From positions 1-36,978 of the forward strand of contig CAZLMF010000004.1 in the NCBI GenBank assembly GCA_964560565.1: a stretch of 36,978 bases of DNA, given 5' to 3'. Under the pieces are notes generated by a model. The model searched no databases. It saw only the letters and a list, made by a program, of their open reading frames with translations, and was not told where the DNA came from. Position 1 is the first letter of the stretch. The number at the start of each line of letters is the position of its first letter. Positions 16,643-25,444 of the stretch are shown piece by piece. The position numbers were made by a program, and so were the translations under genes. The DNA comes from CAZLMF01 sp964560565. Its GTDB lineage: Bacteria; Bacillota; Clostridia; Oscillospirales; Ruminococcaceae.

Positions 16643-17877
16643 TTTTCCTCCCTTGCTCTTTCAAGCCTTTCCCCACTAAAACTGTTATAGCCACGCAAAT
16701 CCATATGGGTTTCTTCTTTTGCAAAGTCCGCTCCTAGCTCACTTGGAAGCTTAGAATGCTCAAAGCATTCCAGCAACGCCTCATAAACTCCATCAACATA
16801 GATTAGGTTTCTGTCTTCATCTACGTGAACAAGCTCCTTTGGGTAGTCGATTATGTCAACCATATCAAACAGCGCATTGGACACACGCAAATGCGGTATA
16901 CAGGTAAGGGCATTGCAGGGTATTTCGCCCTCTCCGTTTATGGCTGCAATGGTTTTTGTAAGCTTAAAGGCTTTATCTGCATCGGTTTGCGGATTACCGT
17001 ATTCACGCACAGTTCCATCCTTGAAGTACGCTCTTACGATAGAGTTTTCATCCTCTACATTCATGGTTATATCAGCATTTTCAAAGCGATAGCGCAGTTT
17101 AGGCTCACGGTTAACATAGGTGGGGTGAGCAACGCAGTATGATATGCCAACTCCGTTCTCAGTTTTCCCACGCAAGAAGCAAGTGTCAAAGCTTTCGATT
17201 GAATTTGCCCTGTAAATAGCGGCATCACACTGCGCTATCTCCATAGCGCTATCAGGCTTATCCCCCAGTAGAAAGAGCATATTATGCAGATAATGAGCAG
17301 TCGCATTAGATACTATCGAGTCGAGCAGCCATTGCCCATCTTTAACTGATTTAACATGCCCTGTCCAACCCTTTTGGTAGTAATCCCTTGCACGGCACCA
17401 CGAAACCATAGTTGAAAATTCAAGGGGCTTGCCAAAATCGCCCTTTGCCATATCCTCCTTGATTTTTGTCATAACCTCGGAAAATGACCACTGAAAGCCG
17501 ATAGCAAGCATTTTACCGCATTTTATTGCGGTTTCATGAAGCTCCTGCGCATCTTGAAGCGTCGGCACAATAGGCTTTTCGCATAGCACATTAGAGCCGT
17601 TATTTAGGGCGATCATTGCATGTTCTTTATGCAGCGTGACAGGCGTACTGACTATTACAAGATCAGCAGTGCCCTTTTTATAAAACTCCTGCAAGGTGTC
17701 AAAAACAGGCACATTAAGCTCCACAATTGTCGCATAGCTTGGAGCCGCCTTTGCATAAGGGTCTATCACTCCTACAAGCTCAAAGCTTGAGCTATCGAGC
17801 TGCTGAGTCATTATCCTTATATAAAAGCCTCCATAGCCACCAAGTCCAACCAGTGCAATCTTGCATTTTTTCTGCAT
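16639..17877 (-). CDS. Gfo/Idh/MocA-family NAD(P)-dependent oxidoreductase (412 aa)
   Basis: N-terminal nucleotide-binding GLGGYGGFY (11-19) and CEKP (99-102) define the family. The second domain carries DGQWLLDSIVSNATAHYLHN, in which the His is in the place usual for the catalytic base. At 412 residues it is longer than the companion 331-residue protein, and the two share little visible similarity outside the family motifs, so they probably act on different substrates or positions. It lies 22 bases after the GH28 gene and overlaps the next gene by ATGA. The exact reaction cannot be assigned. Confidence 0.85.
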   Translation of the reverse strand: MQKKCKIALVGLGGYGGFYIRIMTQQLDSSSFELVGVIDPYAKAAPSYATIVELNVPVFDTLQEFYKKGTADLVIVSTPVTLHKEHAMIALNNGSNVLCEKPIVPTLQDAQELHETAIKCGKMLAIGFQWSFSEVMTKIKEDMAKGDFGKPLEFSTMVSWCRARDYYQKGWTGHVKSVKDGQWLLDSIVSNATAHYLHNMLFLLGDKPDSAMEIAQCDAAIYRANSIESFDTCFLRGKTENGVGISYCVAHPTYVNREPKLRYRFENADITMNVEDENSIVRAYFKDGTVREYGNPQTDADKAFKLTKTIAAINGEGEIPCNALTCIPHLRVSNALFDMVDIIDYPKELVHVDEDRNLIYVDGVYEALLECFEHSKLPSELGADFAKEETHMDLRGYNSFSGERLERAREEK

Positions 17878-17899
17878 TTTATTACCCCTTATCTGCTTG

Positions 17900-19282
17900 C
17901 TAGTTTATCTCGTTCACACGAATATTTCTACACTCACTTAGGTTGACATTTTCGCAATTTTCTATGCGAATTTCAGCGTTTTCTGGTACATTCCTTGCAT
18001 AAAGCCCCAAGACATTAACGTCCTTTGAGCTGTCTATATGAAGGGGATTATCTGCTTTATCAAGGTCAACGTGAATATTGTTTAACGTCACATCCTCCAC
18101 ATTTGTAAGCTTTATCCCTGCCTTTGCCATATGGGCAAGACCATGTATCATTGCTGCCTGCCGAGGCTCAACCTCGCCTTTTTTCATACTGACATGGAAA
18201 TCATTGATGTGAAGCCCCTGCACAGGAGATTCAGGTATGCCATAGACAAAAAGTGCGCAAGCATGGACATCACGAGCGGTAATATTGGAAATGTAAATAT
18301 CCTTAAACGCAGGTGTGCCATCATTTATAGGCAGCTTCTCCTTTGTGAACAGTGACATATCATCGGCTGATGCGTCACACATATAAAAGCCATTTAGCAC
18401 AAGGGGGCAAAATACATCGGTCATAATGATGTTCGAGATTCTTATGTCCTCAACAGTTCCTCCACGCTTACGGCGGGTTTTTATGCGGATACCTCTATCT
18501 GTACCGTTAAATACGCAGTTTGATATAGTCACATGGCGAACGCCACCTGACATTTCACTACCAATTACAACACCGCCATGACCGTTTAGCATGGTACAGT
18601 TTGTGATGGTTATATTCTCGCAAGGGCGCAAACGGCGGAAGTTGTCGTCCTGCCTGCCTGATTTTAAGGTAATGCAATCATCGCCAACATCTATATGGCA
18701 GTTGGAAATATGTACATTTGAACAGCTTTCAGGGTTAATCCCGTCAGTATTAGGTGAGTTTGCAGGGTTTTTAATGGTCACACCATCAATGGTGACATTG
18801 TTGCAGCAAAGGGGATGAAGTGTCCACATGGGGGAGTTGATGACTGTAATATCTCGAATCAGTACGTTATCGCAGCTAATAGGCTCAACTGCTCGTGGGC
18901 GATAGCCTCCCTTAGGGTTAGACCACCAGTTTTGCCCCTGACCATCAATTGTTCCACGACCTATAATAGCTATATTAGAGGCATTATGCGCCGCTATAAG
19001 TCCCCTATGAGAAGGTTCACCCCAGCCGGGGATTACATCATCGTCAATCATCGGATAATCTGATTTGTCAGCACTTCCCATTATAACCGCTCCGCCCTCG
19101 ATATACAGGGTGGTATTATCGCCTATAAGAAGGCTGCCGGTTAAATACCTGCCCGGTGAAAGATAAAGCGTTCCTCCTCCGTTGCCTGCTATCTGTTTAA
19201 GCAGCTCGTTTAGAGCGGTGGTGTTGTTTGTTACTCCGTCGTTTACTATGCCATGTTTAGTGGCGGAATAAAATCCTTCCAT
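17900..19282 (-). CDS. GH28 polygalacturonase-family glycoside hydrolase, cytoplasmic
   Basis: A 460-residue right-handed beta-helix enzyme that hydrolyses alpha-1,4 galacturonosyl bonds. All family motifs are visible: NTDG (178-181), GDD (200-202), GHG (234-236) and RIK (266-268); the Asp residues in the first two are catalytic. The start MEGFYSATKHGIVNDGVTNN is the usual pectate-lyase-3-like opening, and no signal peptide precedes it. The enzyme should therefore act inside the cell on imported oligogalacturonides, releasing galacturonate for UxaC. It is the second gene of the operon, 36 bases after uxaB. Related enzymes also act on rhamnogalacturonan or xylogalacturonan fragments, so exact specificity is open. 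Confidence 0.92.
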   Translation of the reverse strand: MEGFYSATKHGIVNDGVTNNTTALNELLKQIAGNGGGTLYLSPGRYLTGSLLIGDNTTLYIEGGAVIMGSADKSDYPMIDDDVIPGWGEPSHRGLIAAHNASNIAIIGRGTIDGQGQNWWSNPKGGYRPRAVEPISCDNVLIRDITVINSPMWTLHPLCCNNVTIDGVTIKNPANSPNTDGINPESCSNVHISNCHIDVGDDCITLKSGRQDDNFRRLRPCENITITNCTMLNGHGGVVIGSEMSGGVRHVTISNCVFNGTDRGIRIKTRRKRGGTVEDIRISNIIMTDVFCPLVLNGFYMCDASADDMSLFTKEKLPINDGTPAFKDIYISNITARDVHACALFVYGIPESPVQGLHINDFHVSMKKGEVEPRQAAMIHGLAHMAKAGIKLTNVEDVTLNNIHVDLDKADNPLHIDSSKDVNVLGLYARNVPENAEIRIENCENVNLSECRNIRVNEIN

Positions 19283-19318
19283 GTTCCAGTCACCTTTCTA
19301 TTCATTTTATTTACCGTC

Positions 19319-20818
19319 TTATTTACCGTCATTTACATTTGACATTGCGCTAAGACTTCCATTTTTCATTATATCATTAAAGTAGTTCACTGCAAGGTTT
19401 GTGAAGCCCTTTATTGCATGCAGACTCTCTCCCCAAAGCGTGGAGTTATCCGCAATTGAAAGTATATATTCCTTAGCGCCGATTACACCGTTTAGGTATT
19501 GCTCTGAAACCCCTGCAAAAAACGCAAGCACTGCACAATCGTCTTTTATAAGGTAGGGCTCGCCGTTTCTGTTGCCCACCAGTGCGCCATCTTCATACTC
19601 TGAACCTAAATAAAACGCACAGAGTGCCGCAAACGAGAATACTATCCACTTTGGAAGTGTTTTCTTGGCGGCGATATAATCCTTCATGCTCGGCAGCACC
19701 CTTGCTTTCCACTTTGACACGCTATTTAAAGTGATTGAAAGCAGTGCATGGTCAATAAACGGGTTTTCAAAGCGTTCTTTAACCGCTTTTGCAAACTCCT
19801 CAAGCTCCTGCTTAGGTAGTGTCAGCGTAGGAATAATCTCCTCATGCAATACACCTTGCATAAAGCTTAGTACGGTTTTGTCATCCATACAGCGGTTGAC
19901 ATAATCGTATCCGCCTAAAAATGCGGCAGGCACAGTTGTGGTATGTGCGCCGTTTAGTATGCGTACTTTGCGGTTACGGTATGGCAGAACATCATCAGTG
20001 AACACCACCGGTAGCCCTGCTTTATGAAGAGGAAGTTCCTCTGATAGCTTGCTTTTGCCGATTGACTTATCCTCGATTACCCATAAGGCAAAAGGCTCGC
20101 AGCAGTCCATGAGGTTATCTATATAGCCAAGTTCCTGCCAAAGGGATTTTTCTCTGGCTTTAGGATAGCCTGTAACTATACGGTCAACAAGTGTCGAGCT
20201 AAATCCACAACAGTTTTCCACCCAGCGGATGAACGCAGGTGGCAATGCCCAGTTTTTAGCGGTTTTAATTACGCATTTTCTAAGCTCTGAGCCGTTATTT
20301 TCGATAAGCTCGCAAGGGAGGATAAATAGTCCCTTGCCGCTATCCCCGTCAAAAGCACGAAAACGCTCATATAAAAGCTTTGTAAGCTTTGCAGGGTAGG
20401 ATATAGGCGGACAATCCTCAATTTTATCACTTTCGTTTAGTGTAATCCCTGCTTCGGTGGTATTTGATACCACAAAACGCAGATCAGGGCTTTTTGCATA
20501 AGCCATAAACTGCTCGTAATCCTCATATGCATCGACAGCATCGGCTATCGAGTGGATAATCCGCTTTTCATCCACCCTTTTGCCCTCACTAAGTCCGGAG
20601 GTGATAAGGGTGAACAAGTTCCCCTGCTCCTTAAAGCGGTCGAGGCTTCCATACTGTATTGGCTTGACTATTGCAACGGATGAGTCAACTACTCCCTGCT
20701 TTGCAGCCTCGTCAATCATGTAGTCAACAAATGCCCTTAGAAAATTCCCTTCGCCGAATTGCAAAATGCGAATTGGCAAGTTTTTTGTCCCATGCGAAGA
20801 TGGGGATAATGTTTCCAC
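19319..20818 (-). CDS. uxaB: Tagaturonate reductase (altronate oxidoreductase)
   Basis: A 499-residue member of the mannitol dehydrogenase family that reduces D-tagaturonate to D-altronate with NADH. The N-terminal nucleotide-binding region is RILQFGEGNFLRAFVDYMID (18-37). Later motifs include VSNTTEAGI, CELIENNG, DRIVTGYP and VRILNGAHTTTVPAAFLGGY, typical of UxaB. The start is GTG at 20818 with AAGGAG eight bases upstream. It is the first gene of the operon running to kdgK. Its promoter (20854-20882) and a 14-base palindrome just downstream of it lie in the intergenic region shared with the divergent lacI-type gene, so it is probably repressed in the absence of uronates. Confidence 0.92.
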   Translation of the reverse strand: METLSPSSHGTKNLPIRILQFGEGNFLRAFVDYMIDEAAKQGVVDSSVAIVKPIQYGSLDRFKEQGNLFTLITSGLSEGKRVDEKRIIHSIADAVDAYEDYEQFMAYAKSPDLRFVVSNTTEAGITLNESDKIEDCPPISYPAKLTKLLYERFRAFDGDSGKGLFILPCELIENNGSELRKCVIKTAKNWALPPAFIRWVENCCGFSSTLVDRIVTGYPKAREKSLWQELGYIDNLMDCCEPFALWVIEDKSIGKSKLSEELPLHKAGLPVVFTDDVLPYRNRKVRILNGAHTTTVPAAFLGGYDYVNRCMDDKTVLSFMQGVLHEEIIPTLTLPKQELEEFAKAVKERFENPFIDHALLSITLNSVSKWKARVLPSMKDYIAAKKTLPKWIVFSFAALCAFYLGSEYEDGALVGNRNGEPYLIKDDCAVLAFFAGVSEQYLNGVIGAKEYILSIADNSTLWGESLHAIKGFTNLAVNYFNDIMKNGSLSAMSNVNDGK

Positions 20819-20834
20819 AAAATCATCTCCTTAA

Positions 20835-20848
20835 TGTAAGCTCTTACA
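20835..20848. promoter_or_regulatory. Operator-like palindrome TGTAAGCTCTTACA
   Basis: The arms TGTAAG and CTTACA are perfect inverted repeats around two central bases. It lies immediately downstream of the uxaB -10, close to the predicted transcription start, a normal place for a LacI-family repressor. Related sites occur at 20933, 27551 and 31702. It is also near the CcpA cre pattern but lacks the central CG. Confidence 0.65.
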
Positions 20849-20853
20849 ATAAT

Positions 20854-20882
20854 ATTCTATACTCTAATTGCTGATTTGTCAA
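20854..20882 (-). promoter_or_regulatory. Promoter of the uxaB-kdgK operon
   Basis: On the minus strand, TTGACA (20877-20882), 17 bases, TAGAAT (20854-20859). The palindrome at 20835-20848 would block it when bound. Confidence 0.8.
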
Positions 20883-20900
20883 TAATTTTCGTGAATTATC

Positions 20901-20929
20901 TTGCAAATTTTTATTGTTTGCGTTATAAT
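20901..20929 (+). promoter_or_regulatory. Promoter of lacI-uxaC
   Basis: TTGCAA (20901-20906), 17 bases, TATAAT (20924-20929), about 57 bases before the regulator's start codon. It does not overlap the divergent uxaB promoter; the two -35 boxes are 18 bases apart. Confidence 0.75.
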
Positions 20930-20932
20930 TTA

Positions 20933-20946
20933 TGTAAGTGCTTTAT
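20933..20946. promoter_or_regulatory. Weaker operator-like site downstream of the lacI promoter
   Basis: TGTAAGTGCTTTAT shares the left arm TGTAAG and the start CTT of the right arm with the palindrome at 20835, with three mismatches. It sits just after the lacI -10, so it could mediate autoregulation. Confidence 0.4.
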
Positions 20947-20986
20947 GCGATGTTTTATCAGATTATTTAGTGAAAGCAGGCAAGAT

Positions 20987-21973
20987 ATGAACATTTACGA
21001 TATTGCGAACGCTGCAGGTGTCTCAATCGCAACAGTTTCCCGTGTCCTTAATGACGGAGTTGTTGGCAAGAAAACCCGTGAGAGGGTTTTGCGTGTCATG
21101 GAGGAGATGGGATACACTCCTAACGCCTTTGCTAGAGGGCTTGGGCTTGGTACAATGAACACTGTCGGCGTTGTGGTTTCAAACATATACGACCTTTACT
21201 TTGCAAGGGCGATATCCGTGCTTGAGGATAAACTTCGCAGGCATGGTTATGACCTTATTTTGTGCTGTGTAAGCGGTGATGCAAAGGATAGGCGCAAGTA
21301 TTTCCATCTGCTATCCGCAAAAAAGGTGGATGCTGCTATTTTAATAGGTTCACGCTTTGCTGAGCGTGATACAGTCCCAAGCGTGCTAGAGCTTGCTGAG
21401 AAAATGCCTGTCATTTCTGTGGGAGGATATATTGAGGGGGCAGGGGTTTATAATGTTGTGTGCGATGATAGGGAGGCTGTTTACTCCGCTGTTAAGGCAC
21501 TTAACGCCAAGGGGCATACTGATTTCCTGTATCTTTACGATAGCGTTTCGCCAAGCGGGCTTAATAAGCGCAAGGGCTTTATTGACGGGCTAAAGGAGTG
21601 CGGAATTGCTCAAGATGATAAGAGAATGATTCGCTGCCAAAGAGATATTGACGAAGCTAAAAACTGCGTTGGCGCCACATTGTCCTCAGGGCTGAAAATT
21701 ACGGCAATTCTCACCTCCGAGGATGAGCTTGCTGTTGGTGCTATGCAGTATGCGGCTGAAAACAATGTCAATGTGCCACAAGAGCTTGCAATAGTCGGCT
21801 ATAATAACTCCACACTATCAAGGGCGACTAATCCCCCTTTAAGCTCAATTGACAATAAGGTTGATATTATGTCGGGCATGGCAGTGCAAATACTAACCAA
21901 TATATTTGAGGAGCAAAATCCTCCTAATAAAGTAATGATATCCGCTGAGCTTGTGGAGAGGTTTACCACCTAG
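20987..21973 (+). CDS. LacI-family transcriptional regulator of uronate catabolism
   Basis: A 328-residue repressor with an N-terminal DNA-binding domain (MNIYDIANAAGVSIATVSRV, residues 1-20, then LNDG and the hinge region about 45-60) and a periplasmic-binding-protein-like effector domain with VGVVVSNIYDLYFA and the C-terminal DELAVGAMQYAAENNVNVPQ. The ATG at 20987 is chosen because the helix-turn-helix begins there; an upstream extension of 37 residues would be unlike the family and would overlap the promoter. It is divergent from uxaB and 44 bases upstream of uxaC. The effector is probably galacturonate or an intermediate (inference). Confidence 0.9.
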   Translation: MNIYDIANAAGVSIATVSRVLNDGVVGKKTRERVLRVMEEMGYTPNAFARGLGLGTMNTVGVVVSNIYDLYFARAISVLEDKLRRHGYDLILCCVSGDAKDRRKYFHLLSAKKVDAAILIGSRFAERDTVPSVLELAEKMPVISVGGYIEGAGVYNVVCDDREAVYSAVKALNAKGHTDFLYLYDSVSPSGLNKRKGFIDGLKECGIAQDDKRMIRCQRDIDEAKNCVGATLSSGLKITAILTSEDELAVGAMQYAAENNVNVPQELAIVGYNNSTLSRATNPPLSSIDNKVDIMSGMAVQILTNIFEEQNPPNKVMISAELVERFTT

Positions 21974-22017
21974 TAAGCCTTTTCAAATACCTAAAACTTA
22001 GCTGAAAGGACAGAGAA

Positions 22018-23418
22018 ATGAAAGCTTTTATCAACAGAGACTTCCTACTTACCAACGAGACAGCAAGGCTGCTTTATCATGACTATGCTAAGAAGCTGCC
22101 TATTATCGACTATCACTGCCACATCAACCCAAAGGACATAGCGCAAGATAGGGTGTATAATACCATTACCGAGCTATGGTTGGGTGACGACCACTATAAG
22201 TGGAGGGCAATGCGTTCAAACGGCATTGCGGAGGACTGTATTACAGGGAACGCATCGGATTATGAGAAGTTTTACGCTTATGCAAGCACCATGCCAAAGC
22301 TTATTGGCAACCCCCTCTACCACTGGACTCATCTTGAACTAAGGCGATATTTTGACTACAAGGGCATTTTAAGTGCCAATACTGCTGATGAGGTTTACAA
22401 GCTTTGCAACGAAAAGCTTTCTCAGTCAAAAATGAGTGTACGCGGTATCATCGAGCAGTCAAACGTGGAGGTTATATGCACCACTGATGATCCTATTGAT
22501 AGTTTGGAATATCACGAGCAGATTGCAAAAGATTCAAGCTTTGCGGTTGCAGTTCTCCCTGCTTGGCGACCTGATAAGGCTATTGGAGTTGACCGTGTTG
22601 ATTTTGCTACATATATTTCAAAGCTCGAGGAATGCTCCGGCACTTCAATTCACTGCTTTGATACACTTTGCGAGGCACTTTCCAATAGGTTGGATTTCTT
22701 TGCCGCACATGGTTGCAAGGTGTCAGATCACGCTATCGACCCTTGCGTTTATGCAAGAGCATCAAAGCAAGAGCTAGATGAAATCCTCGCAAAAGCTCTT
22801 GCAGGAAATTCTGTTACCCCTTATGAGGCGGCGCAGTTTAAGACGCAGGCACTGCTTTTCTTAGGCGGTGAATACCATAAGCGCGGCTGGATAATGCAGC
22901 TTCATATGGGCACAATCCGCAATAACTCCGATAGAATGTTTTCAAGCCTTGGTGCTGATACGGGATTTGACGCTATTAGAACAAACTTTGACTCCTCAAA
23001 GCTATCGTCGCTTTTAAATGCTCTTGACCTTGATTCAAGGTTGCCTAAAACTATACTTTATTCACTTCACCCCGCTGATAATGAGGTGCTTTGCTCACTG
23101 GCAGGCTGCTTCCAATCATCCGATGCGGTGGGTAAAATACAACACGGCAGCGCATGGTGGTTTAACGACTCAAAATTAGGGATGCTTTCGCAGCTTACCT
23201 CCCTTGCAAACATTGGTGTGCTGGGGACATTCATAGGTATGCTCACCGACTCCCGAAGCTTTTTATCATATACAAGGCATGAGTATTTCCGCCGTATACT
23301 ATGTAACCTTTTTGGTGAGTGGGTTGAAAAGGGCGAATATCCCAATGATTTAGATTCTCTTAGCAAGCTTGTAAGCGATATAAGCTACAATAATTGCAAA
23401 CGATATTTTGGCTTTTAG
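22018..23418 (+). CDS. uxaC: Uronate isomerase
   Basis: A 466-residue amidohydrolase-fold isomerase converting D-galacturonate to D-tagaturonate, or D-glucuronate to D-fructuronate, the entry step of the pathway. Diagnostic features are DYHCHINPKDIA with metal-binding His33 and His35 near the N-terminus, TTDDPIDSLEYH, LPAWRPDKAIGVD, RGWIMQLHMGTIRNNSDRMF and the C-terminal GMLTDSRSFLSYTRHEYFRR. AAAGGA lies upstream of the ATG. It is downstream of and probably cotranscribed with the LacI-type regulator, and it ends at the tandem repeat/terminator at 23451-23576. No uxuA or uxuB for the glucuronate branch is present in the window. Confidence 0.95.
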   Translation: MKAFINRDFLLTNETARLLYHDYAKKLPIIDYHCHINPKDIAQDRVYNTITELWLGDDHYKWRAMRSNGIAEDCITGNASDYEKFYAYASTMPKLIGNPLYHWTHLELRRYFDYKGILSANTADEVYKLCNEKLSQSKMSVRGIIEQSNVEVICTTDDPIDSLEYHEQIAKDSSFAVAVLPAWRPDKAIGVDRVDFATYISKLEECSGTSIHCFDTLCEALSNRLDFFAAHGCKVSDHAIDPCVYARASKQELDEILAKALAGNSVTPYEAAQFKTQALLFLGGEYHKRGWIMQLHMGTIRNNSDRMFSSLGADTGFDAIRTNFDSSKLSSLLNALDLDSRLPKTILYSLHPADNEVLCSLAGCFQSSDAVGKIQHGSAWWFNDSKLGMLSQLTSLANIGVLGTFIGMLTDSRSFLSYTRHEYFRRILCNLFGEWVEKGEYPNDLDSLSKLVSDISYNNCKRYFGF

Positions 23419-23450
23419 TTTTCCCCTCCATCTTCTCCACCCTTTGCAAG

Positions 23451-23540
23451 CAAAGGCTACCATCTCGAATGAGATGACATCAAAGGCTACCATCTCGAAT
23501 GAAATGACATCAAAGGCTACCATCTCGAATGAGATGACAT
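23451..23540. repeat. Three 30-base direct repeats upstream of the terminator hairpin
   Basis: Units at 23451-23480, 23481-23510 and 23511-23540. Each is CAAAGGCTACCATCTC, GAAT, then GAGATGACAT; the middle copy has GAAATG. Each contains a short CATCTC/GAGATG hairpin. A fourth unit continues into the full hairpin at 23541-23576. Because the period is a multiple of three, the minus strand stays open and reads as a 10-residue repeat, but there is no gene there. Confidence 0.9.
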
Positions 23541-23576
23541 CAAAGGCTACCATCTCGAATGAGATGGTAGCCTTTG
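23541..23576. terminator. Perfect 16-bp hairpin between converging genes, likely bidirectional terminator
   Basis: CAAAGGCTACCATCTC pairs fully with GAGATGGTAGCCTTTG across loop GAAT. It lies between the uxaC stop and the permease stop, which converge. The flanking T-tracts are weak, so termination is likely but not certain. The left arm is repeated three more times upstream. Confidence 0.6.
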
Positions 23577-23601
23577 AGTTATTATGAAAGAGGAGATATA
23601 G

Positions 23602-24468
23602 CTATTCTTTTACTGCACCCATTGTTACACCCGTGATAAAGAAACGTTGTGCGAAAGGGTATATGAACATAAACGGGAGCATTGCCACAATTACTGCGGC
23701 GTTTTTTACCATGTTGCCAAAGCCGATTACTGACGGGTCCATCATCGTTTGCTCGTTGATTATCAGTTCTCGAAGCTTGACCTGGAAGTTATATTTCGAT
23801 GTGGTGGATATGTACATTACATAGCTGAAAAACTCATTCCAATACTGCACTGCAAAGAAAAGCCCAATTGAGGCGATGGCAGGCAGTGACAACGGAAGCG
23901 CTATGCTTATAAATGTTCGCATTGGTGTGCAACCGTCGATTTCAGCTGATTCGAAAAGGCTGCCCGGTACTTGCTCAAAGAAGTTGCGCATAAGTATCAT
24001 GTTAAAAACGTTGACACTCAAAGGCAACAAGACAGCAGCTAGGGTGTCCGTAAGCCTCAAGCCCTTTAGAACCAAGAAAGTCGGTACTAATCCGCCGTTA
24101 AAAATCATTGTGATGAAAATAAACCTTGATAAAAATGCACGCCCTATAAGATCTTTCTGGTTAAGCACATAAGCGCCAAGTGTAGTGATAATAAGACCTA
24201 AGGATGTGCCTACAATTGTTGTAAAGCAGGAAACTAAGAATGGCATATATAAGTTCTCATTGGTGAAAATTGTTTTATATGCATCAAAGGAGAAGTTCTT
24301 AGGCCAAAGGTTTATTCCGTAGGTTGTGGTTTTATCCAAGGAGTCCGATAGAACCTTTAACAAGGGAATAAGCATTGATATCATCAATATAATCATAAAT
24401 GTTAAGTTACATATCCTAAACACACTGCGTGCGCAGTTGCCCTTTTTGAAGGATAATTTTTCTTTCAT
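23602..24468 (-). CDS. Carbohydrate ABC transporter permease (LplC/YtcP-like, CUT1)
   Basis: A 288-residue membrane permease with six predicted helices. The first follows a basic N-terminus (LTFMIILMISMLIPLLKVL). The coupling motif is FESAEIDGCTPMRTFISIAL, and the C-terminus FAQRFFITGVTMGAVKE is characteristic of the LplC/YtcP branch. These transporters import oligosaccharides; relatives in Bacillus serve rhamnogalacturonan fragments. No dedicated ATPase is present, as usual for CUT1 systems that share a common MsmX-like ATPase. The start is 12 bases after the partner permease gene. Confidence 0.92.
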   Translation of the reverse strand: MKEKLSFKKGNCARSVFRICNLTFMIILMISMLIPLLKVLSDSLDKTTTYGINLWPKNFSFDAYKTIFTNENLYMPFLVSCFTTIVGTSLGLIITTLGAYVLNQKDLIGRAFLSRFIFITMIFNGGLVPTFLVLKGLRLTDTLAAVLLPLSVNVFNMILMRNFFEQVPGSLFESAEIDGCTPMRTFISIALPLSLPAIASIGLFFAVQYWNEFFSYVMYISTTSKYNFQVKLRELIINEQTMMDPSVIGFGNMVKNAAVIVAMLPFMFIYPFAQRFFITGVTMGAVKE

Positions 24469-24480
24469 TCTTTCTCCCTC

Positions 24481-25425
24481 CTAAAGCAAGCTCGAGCCGC
24501 GTAATTTTTTATTAATTGCATCTGTTGCCAAGACCATCACAAGTCCAACAAAGGACTTAAATAGTCCAATGGCAGTTCCCATTCCGTAGTTTGCTTGTTC
24601 AATACCTACCCTAAAGGCAAAGGTGCTTATTACATCAGCAACATCGGTGACAACATCGTTTTTAAGCACAAATACAGACTCAAATATGTTGAGGACCTTA
24701 CCTAAGTTAAGCACAAACACTGTCATAATCGTTGGCAAGAGAGAGGGAATGGTGATTTTTAGTGCCTGTTTCCACTTTCCTGCCCCATCAATCTCAGCCG
24801 CTTCGTACAACTCAGGACTTATGCCTGATAACGCGGCAAGATAGATGATTGTGCCCCAACCTGTGTCTTTCCATCGGCAAATGAACAAATACGCCGGTGT
24901 CCACCATTGCTTTTTCACTAGGAAGTGAACTGGTTCGCCTCCAAGGAATTGAATGATATTATTTATAAATCCGTCACGAGGGGATAGAATAATCGTAAAT
25001 ATTGATGCCACAACTACCCATGAAAGGAAGTGGGGCAGGTACAAAACTGTCTGTGTAAAACTCTTAAATTTCTTTGATTTAAGCTCGTTGAGTAAAAGTG
25101 CAATAACAACCGAAATTACTGTAGCAAGGATAAGATTAATTATGCTCAAAGATAGAGTATTGTAAAATGAACGCCAAAACTGAGTGGATTTGATTCCGGT
25201 AAAGAGGTCAGTAAAGTTATCTATGCCAATAAATTTTTTCTTAAAAGGTGTAAAGGAATAGAAAGCATATCTTACACCAAGCATAGGAGTGTAGCAGAAT
25301 ATAACCGTCATTATAAATACTGGCAGAAACATTATGTAATAAAATCTGTCTCGATACATTTTATTTTTTATGTAAGTAAAGCTTCGTCTAGGGCGAAGTT
25401 CTTTAGTTTTTTTCAAAGTAGTCAT
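24481..25425 (-). CDS. Carbohydrate ABC transporter permease (LplB/YteP-like, CUT1)
   Basis: A 314-residue permease and partner of the LplC-like protein. A basic N-terminus (about 1-28) precedes the first helix (FYYIMFLPVFIMTVIFCYTP). The sequence MLGVRYAFYSFTPFKK is typical of LplB/YteP, and the coupling motif is YEAAEIDGAGKWKQALKITI. The ribosome binding site AGAGG lies very close to the ATG. The gene is separated from the binding-protein gene by an intercistronic hairpin that should set the expression ratio. Confidence 0.92.
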   Translation of the reverse strand: MTTLKKTKELRPRRSFTYIKNKMYRDRFYYIMFLPVFIMTVIFCYTPMLGVRYAFYSFTPFKKKFIGIDNFTDLFTGIKSTQFWRSFYNTLSLSIINLILATVISVVIALLLNELKSKKFKSFTQTVLYLPHFLSWVVVASIFTIILSPRDGFINNIIQFLGGEPVHFLVKKQWWTPAYLFICRWKDTGWGTIIYLAALSGISPELYEAAEIDGAGKWKQALKITIPSLLPTIMTVFVLNLGKVLNIFESVFVLKNDVVTDVADVISTFAFRVGIEQANYGMGTAIGLFKSFVGLVMVLATDAINKKLRGSSLL

Positions 25426-25444
25426 TCCTCTCAGTACTTAAATT

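Noticed and set aside
16291..16737. 148-residue plus-strand frame
   Set aside because: Antisense shadow of the two overlapping oxidoreductase genes.
20835..20848. CcpA cre site
   Set aside because: Close to the cre pattern but the central CG is CT, and the related sites also lack it; a dedicated LacI operator fits better, though CcpA is not excluded.
23350..23553. Minus-strand frame coding a 10-residue repeat (MVAFDVISFE)
   Set aside because: It is an outcome of the 30-base repeat being a multiple of three. No ribosome binding site, and it runs antisense into uxaC.
23451..23576. CRISPR array
   Set aside because: The units are directly adjacent 30-base copies with no unique spacers and no cas genes nearby.
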